Assembly: GCA_964354855.1 (NCBI GenBank)
Contig: CAYHBO010000007.1
Location: 1-48,787, forward strand
Origin: CAYHBO01 sp964354855
GTDB lineage: Bacteria; Babelota; Babeliae; Babelales; RVW-14
DNA: 48,787 nt
Direction of reading: 5' to 3'
Notes under the pieces: model-generated
The model's input: only the letters and a program-made list of their open reading frames with translations
Told to the model about the DNA's origin: nothing
Databases searched by the model: none
Translations under genes and position numbers: made by a program
In this document: piece after piece, positions 24,983 to 33,735 of the stretch
How the letters are laid out: the number at the start of each line of letters is the position of its first letter
Position numbering within the stretch: the first letter of the stretch is position 1

Positions 24983-27900
24983 TTACTCTACGTCTAGGCC
25001 TAAAAATTCAATAAATTTTTTGCTATTGTCTGTATCTGTAGACGAATTATCATGGTTCATTATCGTTATCTCAGGAATACCCTCAACCATTTCATGAGCA
25101 ATCCCAATAACTATAGTGGCGAGGGAAGTAATGGTAGACATTAAGGTAGTAGTAGGATCTATGGCTATATTAAAAGTATCTAGTGCTGTGTTAACGGTTG
25201 CAAGATCTTGAGCTACGCGTACTTCATTTAATGCAGTACTTACTACATTACCCTCAAAATTTTTAATAACATCGATGTCAGAGCTCTTAGGCCCATCACA
25301 AGCAACCAAGAACTCAAGTTCTTTCAGTACACTCTGCGCTTGATATTGAACTTCCCTAATACACTGTATCGCTTGTTCTTGTATCGCCTTAAGAACCTTC
25401 TTAGCCGCATCATCTAAAGGAGGTACTGCAACAGGTCGTTGTTCTATTTCGAGCTGCAGCTTCTTAATAGAAGCTTTCATTCGATAACAATTAACAACTG
25501 CACGAACATAAACATTTTCGTCTTTAATCTTATGGGTTATTTTACGAAGCAATTCCTCATCTTTAACCTGAGACCAAAAATCTTTAATAAGAGCTGTATA
25601 CGTCACAGATTGTGGATCTGTTACATGATTAAATGGTGAGCATAGGCTAAGAATAAATACTATTTCTTCAAATATTTTTTCAAAAAATTCCTGCTTCTTG
25701 TTTTTAGACGAAGGAAAACCATCCCATATTTTCTTGATTTCTTTAAATATTTTAGTAATCGGCGCATCAGCTGAATTAGCATCACAAAGCTTATTAAGCG
25801 CTTCAAGTTGCTTCATAGCAAACTCAGTGTCACTTATATTTTTAGCAAGAGCTTTCTTAGACGCAGGAGCTTCGGTGGCCGATACCAGCCTGCTATTTTC
25901 AGCACTTAATACGATCAAGTTTTTACCTACCTGATCAAGCTGTACACGGGCTCCACCATCATTCCCAGTAGTCCCAAACTTACCAAAGTCTTCAACAGCA
26001 GCTTTTATAGTTGCAAGCCATTTCGTTTTAAGCTCTGCATTTTTTTTGAGAGTAGCAGGAATACCGTCGAGCCGGGTAGTCTCTTCAGAAGTAATGGTCC
26101 CTTCCGTCTGTTTATCAGTAAGTTCTTGCCGATCAGCTTCAATCATTTGTTTTTTAGCAAAGATTTCTTGCAAATTCCCCAAAGAATCTTTCACCGTCCT
26201 ACTACAAATCGCAATCGGCTTAAAAAGATTATCTACAAAATTATCAAACAAAATCTCATTTTGATTTGTCACAACGGGCTTTTCAGACTTTGTATCATCT
26301 TCTTTTGGCTTCGCATCATCAGATTTGTCCTCAAGACCCTTTTTAGTCTTGGTATCATCTTCGTCAGCATCCTGATCACTTTTATTACCGCTAAGAGCTA
26401 GTGGTTTAAGCCCTGCAAAACCACCTGGGAATAATGCTGCGGCTTTATTTATTTTTTTGTTTGCCTCTTGAATAAGTGTATTTTGTTTCGTCATATTTTT
26501 TTTATCAATAGCTCCTCGTACAGCAGCTTCTGCATCGATACCAGATTTGATAACCGAATCATTTCTTAATACCGCTTCAACTTCTGCCCGTACAGCCATT
26601 GCCGCTTGCTTAAGACGACTATTTGGATCAATGCTTTTTATATGCGATACGACTGTTTTGAAAGATTCTTCACCTTTTGTATCATCAAGAACGTAAGAGA
26701 GTGTGCGTAAAACCCTCTCAACGTTACTACTATATAACTCTTGAAATAACGTTTTTTTGATTTCATCAACTTTTTTCTTATTAAGTTTCAACAAGGCTGA
26801 TTCCATTTTCTCAGTATGACCAGCGATGGTCGGTATATCTGCGGCTAAACTATTTGTATCACCATTCTTCTTAAAAATAGCGATAATGGCATTCTTTGCA
26901 TTAGTAAATTCGTTATAACTTTCTCTATGCTCTTTTGAAGAAGAAGCCTCCTTATTTTCGGGTGTAGCAGGATCAGACTTCGCAGTTAAATCTGACTTAT
27001 CATCAGCAGTTGGTTTATCGGTACTTCCCGGCGAAGAAGTTTTTCCGCCTCCGTAACCACCATAACCAGAGCTACCAGAACCACCATAGCCATCATAACC
27101 ACCGTAACCACCGTAACCACCAGAACCACCATAACTACCTGAGCCATAGCGAGGACGGGACGAAGAACCAGAAGAATAATCACGTCCACCGCGTGATCGC
27201 CATGATGGGGTATACCCTTTATAGCGATTTTCAGCTTGCATACGTTCAATTTTCTTGCGTTCTTTATCGAGCTGTTCTTTAAATTCTTTCTTCACAAAAA
27301 TAGTAGATAGCTTACCCGCAAGTTCTTTAACTAAGGCAAAAACACGAATAATCTCTTTTTCTATACGCACTTGTTCTGGATTATCAAGTAGCTTATCTTG
27401 CTTCTTAATCTTGGAAAATTTGTCTTTAAGAATAGCTGATTTTAAGAGCCCCTTCTCTTCATTGCGACGACGCTCATAGGTAGAAAGTGGTTCAATATCA
27501 AGCGAAATAACTGGAATGGTAACATCAGCAATGACAGCATCAGTTTGTAGATGACGTATTCGAGCTTTGAGTAAGAAAGCATTAAGCTCTTTCTCCAACT
27601 TAAGAACCTGCTTAACTACATCAACAATATTTTTGCGAACTGAATCAATCGATTTACTAAAAAAAGAATTAACGTAAGGCTCACTATCGCTAATTTTACC
27701 GTCAACTGCTTCAATCAATGAACTTCCTAATGTATAGATCATACATTTTTCTCGAAACTCAGGAGAAAAAACAACAGAATCTTTCACCCCAGACTCAATG
27801 TTTTTAAGTGGCCATCTAAGATTGTTCATGAAATAGTTATAAGCTTTGTACTTACCCTGAATTTCCTGCTCACGTTTCTCAGTTTCGTCCTCATCTTTAA

Positions 27901-28159
27901 CAATACGATTACTGACCTTCTCTTCGGTCAAAGGGGTACAAAAATGTTCGGTTAATGTTTTAGGCTTGATTGGTTTTTTATCATCTTCTTCTGCATTTTT
28001 CTTGTCAGAAATAGTGGTTTCCGATTCATTATCATCAAAAGCATCTTCAAAGTCAGAATCATCATGGTGCATGGAAGAAGCAGGAACTGCCAACACAAAG
28101 GATCCAAAACTAATCCCCAACAACATGAAACGTACGAGAAATAAAAACTTCTTGTTCAT
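24983..28159 (-). CDS. Large exported helical protein with Gly/Tyr-rich linker
   Basis: A 1058-residue protein of no recognised family. A signal peptide-like start (FLFLVRFMLLGISFGSFVLA) is followed by an acidic region, a helical domain (about 70-320), and a Gly/Ser/Tyr-rich linker at about residues 336-372 made of GGYGGYGG-type repeats. A long helical region interrupted by acidic Lys/Asp-rich linkers (around 385-410 and 600-640) makes up the rest. Nothing suggests an enzyme. The linkers look disordered and could be cell-surface exposed. GGGGGAAT lies before the ATG. It stands alone, divergent from the pseudopilin operon at 28283. Confidence 0.75.
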   Translation of the reverse strand: MNKKFLFLVRFMLLGISFGSFVLAVPASSMHHDDSDFEDAFDDNESETTISDKKNAEEDDKKPIKPKTLTEHFCTPLTEEKVSNRIVKDEDETEKREQEIQGKYKAYNYFMNNLRWPLKNIESGVKDSVVFSPEFREKCMIYTLGSSLIEAVDGKISDSEPYVNSFFSKSIDSVRKNIVDVVKQVLKLEKELNAFLLKARIRHLQTDAVIADVTIPVISLDIEPLSTYERRRNEEKGLLKSAILKDKFSKIKKQDKLLDNPEQVRIEKEIIRVFALVKELAGKLSTIFVKKEFKEQLDKERKKIERMQAENRYKGYTPSWRSRGGRDYSSGSSSRPRYGSGSYGGSGGYGGYGGYDGYGGSGSSGYGGYGGGKTSSPGSTDKPTADDKSDLTAKSDPATPENKEASSSKEHRESYNEFTNAKNAIIAIFKKNGDTNSLAADIPTIAGHTEKMESALLKLNKKKVDEIKKTLFQELYSSNVERVLRTLSYVLDDTKGEESFKTVVSHIKSIDPNSRLKQAAMAVRAEVEAVLRNDSVIKSGIDAEAAVRGAIDKKNMTKQNTLIQEANKKINKAAALFPGGFAGLKPLALSGNKSDQDADEDDTKTKKGLEDKSDDAKPKEDDTKSEKPVVTNQNEILFDNFVDNLFKPIAICSRTVKDSLGNLQEIFAKKQMIEADRQELTDKQTEGTITSEETTRLDGIPATLKKNAELKTKWLATIKAAVEDFGKFGTTGNDGGARVQLDQVGKNLIVLSAENSRLVSATEAPASKKALAKNISDTEFAMKQLEALNKLCDANSADAPITKIFKEIKKIWDGFPSSKNKKQEFFEKIFEEIVFILSLCSPFNHVTDPQSVTYTALIKDFWSQVKDEELLRKITHKIKDENVYVRAVVNCYRMKASIKKLQLEIEQRPVAVPPLDDAAKKVLKAIQEQAIQCIREVQYQAQSVLKELEFLVACDGPKSSDIDVIKNFEGNVVSTALNEVRVAQDLATVNTALDTFNIAIDPTTTLMSTITSLATIVIGIAHEMVEGIPEITIMNHDNSSTDTDNSKKFIEFLGLDVE

Positions 28160-28282
28160 GGTATTCCCCCAACCTTAAAATATAAGACACCTAACCAATA
28201 GGAATCTTAATTAAATATATTATCATTTTAACAGTTAAGTACCAATCAAGTCAAACGATAATTTTAATTCAAATGGAAATTA

Positions 28283-28498
28283 ATGGCAAACATTAAGAAA
28301 AAGAGCATAAAAAGTACGGGATTCATTCTCCTAGAAACATTAATGACCATGATAATAGTAGGATTTATGATCGGTGTGCTGCTAAAACTTCAAGGAAACT
28401 TGGTTTTACAACATACCAAATTATTAGAAAAGGCAAAGAAAATGCATGAGTTACGGCAGAAACATGAAGAAGAAGGATTTGAGCGCCATGTCTATTGA
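28283..28498 (+). CDS. Prepilin-like (pseudopilin) protein
   Basis: A 71-residue protein with a class III signal sequence: a basic leader (NIKKKSIKSTG), cleavage after Gly, then FILLETLMTMIIVGFMIGVLL with Glu at +5. This is the mark of type IV pilins and type II secretion pseudopilins. The soluble part is very short (about 30 residues, charged helix), so it is smaller than usual minor pilins. It opens an operon with a second pseudopilin at 29518. Prepilin peptidase and the ATPase are not in this window. Confidence 0.75.
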   Translation: MANIKKKSIKSTGFILLETLMTMIIVGFMIGVLLKLQGNLVLQHTKLLEKAKKMHELRQKHEEEGFERHVY

Positions 28499-28547
28499 CA
28501 AGAAAAACATCATTACGCTATCGTTTTTAAAAACAAGGAGAAACCAT

Positions 28548-29516
28548 ATGAATCGCTACTTGATACTCTTAGTCTTAAGTCTTCCCATCTACCAGCTTAC
28601 CGCACGTTCACCAGCCAAAACCGCCATTATTAAAATATCTAAACAGTCTTACAGCTCTACGCCGGTTACGATCAAACCAAAACCAAGGGAATCTATCCAG
28701 AGCCAAGGATCCATTATCCATAACCTCCCGACACAAGAAAAACCAACACCACGAACAATTATCCAAGAATATACTAATAGGGTAGATTTAAGCGATAAAG
28801 ATTTCACCGGTAAAGATAGTGGTGGAAACTCTGCACTTCATAGCGCTATAAAAATGAACAATACCAATATGATGGTCATGCTCCTCAATGCCAATTTTGA
28901 CCCAAACGCTAAGAATTTTGCCGGAGAAACGCCATTACATTTAGCTGTTTTAAAAGGAGATATTGCAAAGACAACCATCCTTATTAATGCACGGGCAAAT
29001 CCAAATATAGCTTCAAGAATTGGTCTTACACCGTTACATCTCTTAGCAATATCACCAAACAGTACCCTTCCTATGGCACAGCTACTTATGAATGCAGGAG
29101 CTAACCAAAACATGAAGACAGTCACGGGACTAACCCCACTCCATTTTATCGTATCAAAACCGGTAGCAAGTCCAGATGATGAAAAAATCACACAACTATT
29201 ACTTAACGCCACCGACAATAATATCCAGGATATAGAAGGTTCAACCCCGTGCATCAAATCGGTACGCGCTCTTAACAAGACATCATGCAGAAGTCTTATC
29301 GACGCACAGGTCAACATTAATCAACCTGATTACAAAGGCATGACGCCACTCCATTGGGCTATCTTTAAGGGTAATGATACCATCACTGCAATGTTCATTG
29401 CCGCACAAGCTAATATTAATGCAAGAACTCACAAAGGACAGACGCCGCTTGATCTGGCAAAAACATTGAAGAGAACAAATATTATTGAGTTATTGATCAA
29501 TGCAGGGGCTGAATAA
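28548..29516 (+). CDS. Exported ankyrin-repeat protein within the pseudopilin operon
   Basis: A 322-residue protein with a signal peptide-like start (NRYLILLVLSLPIYQLTA), a Lys/Thr/Pro-rich linker, then about seven ankyrin units, among them NSALHSAIKMNNTNMMVMLL, ETPLHLAVLKGDIAKTTILI, LTPLHLLAISP, MTPLHWAIFKGNDTITAMFI and QTPLDLAKTLKRTNIIELLI. An earlier in-frame start at 28446 overlaps the pseudopilin. The ATG at 28548 has AAGGAG eight bases before it and begins the signal peptide, so it was chosen. The stop lies two bases before the next pseudopilin start, hence one transcript. Confidence 0.88.
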   Translation: MNRYLILLVLSLPIYQLTARSPAKTAIIKISKQSYSSTPVTIKPKPRESIQSQGSIIHNLPTQEKPTPRTIIQEYTNRVDLSDKDFTGKDSGGNSALHSAIKMNNTNMMVMLLNANFDPNAKNFAGETPLHLAVLKGDIAKTTILINARANPNIASRIGLTPLHLLAISPNSTLPMAQLLMNAGANQNMKTVTGLTPLHFIVSKPVASPDDEKITQLLLNATDNNIQDIEGSTPCIKSVRALNKTSCRSLIDAQVNINQPDYKGMTPLHWAIFKGNDTITAMFIAAQANINARTHKGQTPLDLAKTLKRTNIIELLINAGAE

Positions 29517-29517
29517 G

Positions 29518-30066
29518 ATGAAGCAAGCCTTCATCCTCCTTGAAGTTATGCTTTATGCAACCATCAACGCCTTACTCATCATCACTGTATTTACGGTAAT
29601 CGCTTGCATCCAACGCACGATGCTTGAACAAAAATATTTACGAATACAGCTAAATAACAATAATACCGTCATACATCTTTTACAACGTGATTTGATGAGT
29701 GCTCATTATCAGCCACAAAGCTGGGCACAGGAAGCAATCATTTTCAAACGAAATATCTTTGACCAACAAGCAAATCCGTATCAAAGCTCCATTGGTTGGC
29801 AACCAAAAAAAAATGGTCTAAATCGTATCGAAGGAACTTATAGTGTTACAACAAAACAATGGCTCTCAAAAAAAAAGACCGATTTTTTTCCCTGTTCAAT
29901 AACCAGCATGACTCATACTAAACACTATAACCAAAGTCATAACAGCATTACAGCCGTTACCATTAGCTACCAAACAATTACCATGCCTAAAGCGCCACCT
30001 ATTACTAAATTTTTTTTAGTAAGCTTACGTAATGGCTATCGTGAAAACACGCCCCATGTTGTATAA
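29518..30066 (+). CDS. Prepilin-like (pseudopilin) protein, GspJ/PilW-like
   Basis: A 182-residue protein starting KQA then FILLEVMLYATINALLIITVFTVIA, with Glu at +5 of the expected mature protein. The residue before the cleavage point is Ala instead of Gly, a rarer but known variant. The soluble part has HLLQRDLMSAHYQP and AVTISYQT, the kind of pattern seen in GspJ/PilW minor pseudopilins. It starts two bases after the ankyrin stop. The alternative start at 29500 lies inside the ankyrin gene and is less likely. Confidence 0.7.
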   Translation: MKQAFILLEVMLYATINALLIITVFTVIACIQRTMLEQKYLRIQLNNNNTVIHLLQRDLMSAHYQPQSWAQEAIIFKRNIFDQQANPYQSSIGWQPKKNGLNRIEGTYSVTTKQWLSKKKTDFFPCSITSMTHTKHYNQSHNSITAVTISYQTITMPKAPPITKFFLVSLRNGYRENTPHVV

Positions 30067-30484
30067 AAAATCCCTCGGTATCGCTTTACCATTTTGCCTT
30101 CTTTCACTAGGAAGTGTTATCGCACTTGGCTTATATTGTTGGAAAGAACTTTCACTCACAACTGATCTGATAGATGCACAAACAAAGCATTATAAGCATT
30201 TCCAACAAGCAGACAAATTACTTACTCAGATATTACAAGAAACCATGTTTTCGTTTAAACCGGTACAGAAAAGCATGCAAACTCAGGACAAACAAACTTA
30301 CGCTCACGTAACCATAACGATACTCGACCAGATCCCCGATAGTCTACGCATCCAGCTTGCCCTAACCAAGAACCGTGATACGCTCATAACACTTTCCTGC
30401 GCCTTGATGCGTCAATCTAACCCGCAAGAAAAAGGTTCGTATGTTTTTTTTACTGACTACTTTACTGTCGGCACTCTGCGTTAA
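30056..30484 (+). CDS. Small membrane-anchored protein of the pseudopilin operon
   Basis: A 142-residue protein with one N-terminal membrane segment (SLGIALPFCLLSLGSVIALGLYCW), then a helix and a beta-rich C-terminus (YAHVTITILDQIPDSLRIQLALT). It lacks a clear prepilin Glu at +5. Its size and place after a GspJ/PilW-like gene suggest a PilX/ComGG-type accessory protein, which is inference. It overlaps the previous gene by 11 bases and the Lnt-like gene by 44. A start at 30032 is also possible; neither start has a strong ribosome-binding site. Confidence 0.6.
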   Translation: MLYKKSLGIALPFCLLSLGSVIALGLYCWKELSLTTDLIDAQTKHYKHFQQADKLLTQILQETMFSFKPVQKSMQTQDKQTYAHVTITILDQIPDSLRIQLALTKNRDTLITLSCALMRQSNPQEKGSYVFFTDYFTVGTLR

Positions 30485-31835
30485 CCTTTCTTTTTTTTAT
30501 CCAGATCATTTTGGACTGCTAATAATTATCGGTCTTTTCTTACTCGCTTACCTGCTCATGATAAAAGTTCTCCCTCAAGCATTGCTTTGTGCAACTATCT
30601 GGAGCGTCTGCGTTTTTCCATTACACTTCATATGGCTCTATGCGCTGCTTATTAATCGATCAGAGGCAAGCATGATGCAGGCGTTGCTGTTATATGGCAT
30701 TATTGTTATGTACTTTATGGGAACATTTGTGGCGTGGTTTTGTGGAACACGATGGGTGATGAAAGGCCTGGATCCCCGCATTCGCGAGGATGACGTAGAT
30801 AAGGTGATGAAAGGCCTGAAACCAACCTACGCCAAGGCTTCGGCGGGCAGGCAAGTTCAGGATGAAAAGTCCAAGTCATTACGTTCTTCTTTCGTTACAT
30901 CATTTTTACGACTTTTTACGTCATCCTCGCGAATGCGGGGATCCAAGCCTTTTATAGCACTTCTTACGTCATCCTCGCGAATGCGGGGATCCAAGCCTTT
31001 TTCTATTATTCTATCACTCCTCAGCATGCTCCTCTATCACCTCTTCATCTCCCACATAAGCCTTACTCTCATAACTGGGTACAAAGAAGGCTACCCATTC
31101 CTCAACCCCTGCATCCCGCTCGCAAAGCTCATAACCAAAGAAAAAATAATCCCGTCATCCATCCATTACCTTAAACCAATAAAAAGTTATAACCACCCAA
31201 TAGCAGATGGACAAAAAATATTTCACGCATTAACTAAACAAAACATAAGTAATAAAAAAATTATCGTAGCCCCAGAAAGTTTTTTTAATTTTCCTATGAA
31301 CAAGTTTCCATCGTTAGTAGCCCTCTGGTCATGCATCATTCCCGCTGACACCTTTTTTATCTTTGGATCACAGTGGGAAGAAGACAATCACCTCTACCAA
31401 GTTGCCTGCTGTTTGCATAAACAAAAATTTACCTGGGTCTATCGTAAGAAACATCTTATTGCTTTTGTTGAGCAGATGCCGCCTCTATTCAGCAGTACAT
31501 CATGGTTACGCGCACTATTCCTACACAACGTTCAAGAATTTAAACAAGCACCGATACAGAACCCCATTATCAACGTACATGACCAAAAAATCATGGTACA
31601 GCTCTGCTCAGAATTTTTTTTTACGAAAGTAAAGACCGACACCGACAACCTTACCATGATTTTTTTCCTCGTGAACGATAGTTGGTTTGTTGATTATTTT
31701 CGAAAAATAATGGAGAATCTAGCATGCATAAAATCAGTATGGTTGAATACACCTGTTTTGTATGTGGGACATAACCACTGCAAACTTGTATCTAGAAAGG
31801 GATTGCATGAATGTATACATGTTAAAAGACGTTGA
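30441..31835 (+). CDS. lnt: Apolipoprotein N-acyltransferase-like protein with repeat insertions
   Basis: A 464-residue divergent Lnt-type protein. Lnt adds the third acyl chain to lipoproteins in the inner membrane. The nitrilase-type triad is in place: E279 (VAPESF), K336 (YRKKHL, compare YNKRHL in Lnt) and C389 (VQLCSEF), followed by NDSWF. The N-terminal half has about four membrane helices, fewer than usual. Residues about 107-187 are made of dispersed repeats read in frame (GLDPRIREDD, YAKASAGRQ, and two SSSRMRGSKPF), then a last helix (SIILSLLSMLLYHLFISH). It overlaps rplI by 29 bases. Whether it is still active is uncertain. Confidence 0.75.
   Translation: MFFLLTTLLSALCVNLSFFYPDHFGLLIIIGLFLLAYLLMIKVLPQALLCATIWSVCVFPLHFIWLYALLINRSEASMMQALLLYGIIVMYFMGTFVAWFCGTRWVMKGLDPRIREDDVDKVMKGLKPTYAKASAGRQVQDEKSKSLRSSFVTSFLRLFTSSSRMRGSKPFIALLTSSSRMRGSKPFSIILSLLSMLLYHLFISHISLTLITGYKEGYPFLNPCIPLAKLITKEKIIPSSIHYLKPIKSYNHPIADGQKIFHALTKQNISNKKIIVAPESFFNFPMNKFPSLVALWSCIIPADTFFIFGSQWEEDNHLYQVACCLHKQKFTWVYRKKHLIAFVEQMPPLFSSTSWLRALFLHNVQEFKQAPIQNPIINVHDQKIMVQLCSEFFFTKVKTDTDNLTMIFFLVNDSWFVDYFRKIMENLACIKSVWLNTPVLYVGHNHCKLVSRKGLHECIHVKRR
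30763..30797 (-). repeat. Dispersed repeat inside the Lnt-like gene, copy 1
   Basis: A reverse copy of the ACGTCATCCTCGCG family, read in frame as GLDPRIREDDV. A 16-base sequence, GGTGATGAAAGGCCTG, occurs at 30755-30770 and again at 30803-30818, so 48 bases (16 codons) have been added in frame. Confidence 0.88.
30823..30856 (+). repeat. Second dispersed-type repeat inside the Lnt-like gene
   Basis: A sequence around CCTACGCCAAGGCTTCGGCG, coding YAKASAGRQ, is inserted next to copy 1. This GC-rich string looks unlike the surrounding gene and resembles palindromic repeats seen in other genomes; only one copy is in this window. Confidence 0.5.
30917..31000 (+). repeat. Dispersed repeats inside the Lnt-like gene, copies 2 and 3
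   Basis: Two forward copies at 30917-30952 and 30965-31000 are identical through their cores and 48 bases apart. Both are read in frame as TSSSRMRGSKPF. They lie in opposite orientation to copy 1. Confidence 0.9.
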
Positions 31836-32250
31836 AGCTGTTGGAATGACAGGTCAAATCATCAAGGTTTCCGATGGCCATGCGAAGAATTTTCTGATTC
31901 CTAAGGGATTAGCAAGAGAAATAAAACCTGCAGAAATGCCGTTTTATCAAAGCCGTGTTGTACAAAAAAAAGTTGCAACTGAAGTCATCACGAGCAAGGT
32001 TGCAATGCTTGCTGAACGCATTAAAAATATGCATGTCACCATTAAAAAAACCATTCACGACGATGGTAAATTATATGGTTCTATAAGTGCAGACGAGATT
32101 GTTGAGCTCTTAAAAGAAAAAGAAATCAGCATCGATCGTAAGCAAGTAGAATTTGATAAAGCAATTAAAGCAACCGGCGAACACAGTGTTATCATCAAAT
32201 TATCTTCAAAATTTAAACCAAAACTTATCGTAAAAGTAGCGGGAAAGTAA
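31807..32250 (+). CDS. rplI: Large ribosomal subunit protein bL9
   Basis: A 147-residue bL9 with the classic two-domain form: an N-domain starting MNVYMLKDVEAVGMTGQIIKV with GHAKNFLIPKGLA, a connecting helix, and a C-domain with DDGKLYGSISADEIVELL and IDRKQVEFDKAIKATGEHSV. It binds 23S rRNA domain V. The frame is open from 31762, but the ATG at 31807 with AAAGGG upstream is the family start. The rplI-dnaB order is widespread in bacteria. Confidence 0.96.
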   Translation: MNVYMLKDVEAVGMTGQIIKVSDGHAKNFLIPKGLAREIKPAEMPFYQSRVVQKKVATEVITSKVAMLAERIKNMHVTIKKTIHDDGKLYGSISADEIVELLKEKEISIDRKQVEFDKAIKATGEHSVIIKLSSKFKPKLIVKVAGK

Positions 32251-32264
32251 CCAACGGTTAACAC

Positions 32265-33644
32265 ATGTCAGCGGAACAACAGTCCTCAATTTACCACAAA
32301 AAAAATACATCTCAGTCTGACAGTGAAAGCCTCATTGGTAAAAATCTACCGGCCAGTATTGAAGCAGAAAAATCAGTACTGGCCGCTATTTTGCTCAACG
32401 ATGAAAATATCACCTTAGTTGCAGACATCATCAAGCCAACCGATTTTTATAACAAAGCACATCAGGTTATTTACGAATCAATTATGGAACTGGCACAGGC
32501 CAATCAACGGGTTGATTTAGTCGTTCTACGTGATCTGCTTGAAAAGAATAAAACACTTCATGCTGCAGGCGGCATCACCTATCTCATGGAGCTACAAGAA
32601 GATATCCCATCTATGGGGCTCATCATCCAACATGCCAAAATCGTCAAGGACAAGTCGGTACTACGCGAACTGATACGTTCAGCAGCCGACATCATTACCA
32701 CCTGCTATGACCAAAAAATTGAAGGTATTGATGCGGTCTTAGATCAGGCTGAAAAAAAAGTTTATCAAATCTCGCACGCTCTCACACCACCAACATTTGT
32801 GCGCCTTGATGTCTTACTAAAAAAAACATTTCAGCAGCTTGCTGAGATGAAGGGAAATCATGAGGGCATTACCGGGGTTCCATCAGGGTTTAATGATTTT
32901 GATACCATGACTTCCGGCATGCAAAACGGCGATTTACTCATTCTTGCAGCCCGTCCATCTATGGGGAAAACAGCATTAGCATTAAACATAGCGGTAAACG
33001 CCTGGAATGCAGGCGCAGCCGTTGGCATCTTCTCTCTAGAAATGTCATCAGAACAATTGGTTCTACGTATCTTGGCTTCTGAATCAATGATCCCGCATCA
33101 AAAAATTCGTAACGCCTCTGTTACCTCAGATGAGTGGACGGTACTGACCAACTACGCCGCACATCTGGCTGAATCAAAAATTTTCATTGATGATTCAGCA
33201 AGCTTAAACATCATGGAATTACGCGCAAAGGCACGTAAGTTAAAAGCAAAAGAAAATATCCAACTCTTGGTCATCGATTACCTCCAGCTCATTAATGCTA
33301 CACACGCCAAGTATGAAAATAGAACTCAAGAAATTTCAGTTATTTCCCGATCGCTCAAGGCACTCGCCAAAGAACTTAACATTCCTATTTTAGCGTTATC
33401 CCAGCTTTCTCGTTCCCTTGAGGGCCGCATGGATAAACGTCCTATGCTTTCCGACCTTCGTGAATCCGGTGCCATTGAGCAGGACGGTGACGTTATTTTC
33501 TTTGTGTACCGTGATGTAGTGTATAACCCGGATACCGACAGCCCAGACATCAGCGAAATTATTGTTGGTAAGCAGCGTAACGGCCCCATCGGGTCATTCT
33601 CGGTACGCTTTATCGGTGAAGTCACCAAGTTCGTGAATTTATAG
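32265..33644 (+). CDS. dnaB: Replicative DNA helicase DnaB
   Basis: A 459-residue DnaB. The N-terminal collar domain (LPASIEAEKSVLAAILLNDE, then DFYNKAHQVIYESIMEL) is followed by the RecA-like motor with Walker A ARPSMGKTALALN, the segment IFSLEMSSEQLVLRILA, Walker B LLVIDYLQLI, and the DnaB C-terminal LSDLRESGAIEQDGDVIFFVYRD. The hexamer unwinds DNA ahead of the fork. Length is normal and no intein is seen. It begins 14 bases after rplI. Confidence 0.96.
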   Translation: MSAEQQSSIYHKKNTSQSDSESLIGKNLPASIEAEKSVLAAILLNDENITLVADIIKPTDFYNKAHQVIYESIMELAQANQRVDLVVLRDLLEKNKTLHAAGGITYLMELQEDIPSMGLIIQHAKIVKDKSVLRELIRSAADIITTCYDQKIEGIDAVLDQAEKKVYQISHALTPPTFVRLDVLLKKTFQQLAEMKGNHEGITGVPSGFNDFDTMTSGMQNGDLLILAARPSMGKTALALNIAVNAWNAGAAVGIFSLEMSSEQLVLRILASESMIPHQKIRNASVTSDEWTVLTNYAAHLAESKIFIDDSASLNIMELRAKARKLKAKENIQLLVIDYLQLINATHAKYENRTQEISVISRSLKALAKELNIPILALSQLSRSLEGRMDKRPMLSDLRESGAIEQDGDVIFFVYRDVVYNPDTDSPDISEIIVGKQRNGPIGSFSVRFIGEVTKFVNL

Positions 33645-33735
33645 GCTTCCTTGTTTTAGTGATAGGTGATACAGTAAGCTATGCTTATATAAAAGAAACA
33701 TTAGTTTAAATCTTTCATTAAACAAGGGTAATATT

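Noticed and set aside
26986..27249. 87-codon reverse frame rich in Val and Met
   Set aside because: It is a shadow of the Gly/Tyr-rich region in another frame.
28446..28547. Earlier start for the ankyrin protein
   Set aside because: It overlaps the pseudopilin and puts 34 charged residues before the signal peptide; the ATG at 28548 has AAGGAG.
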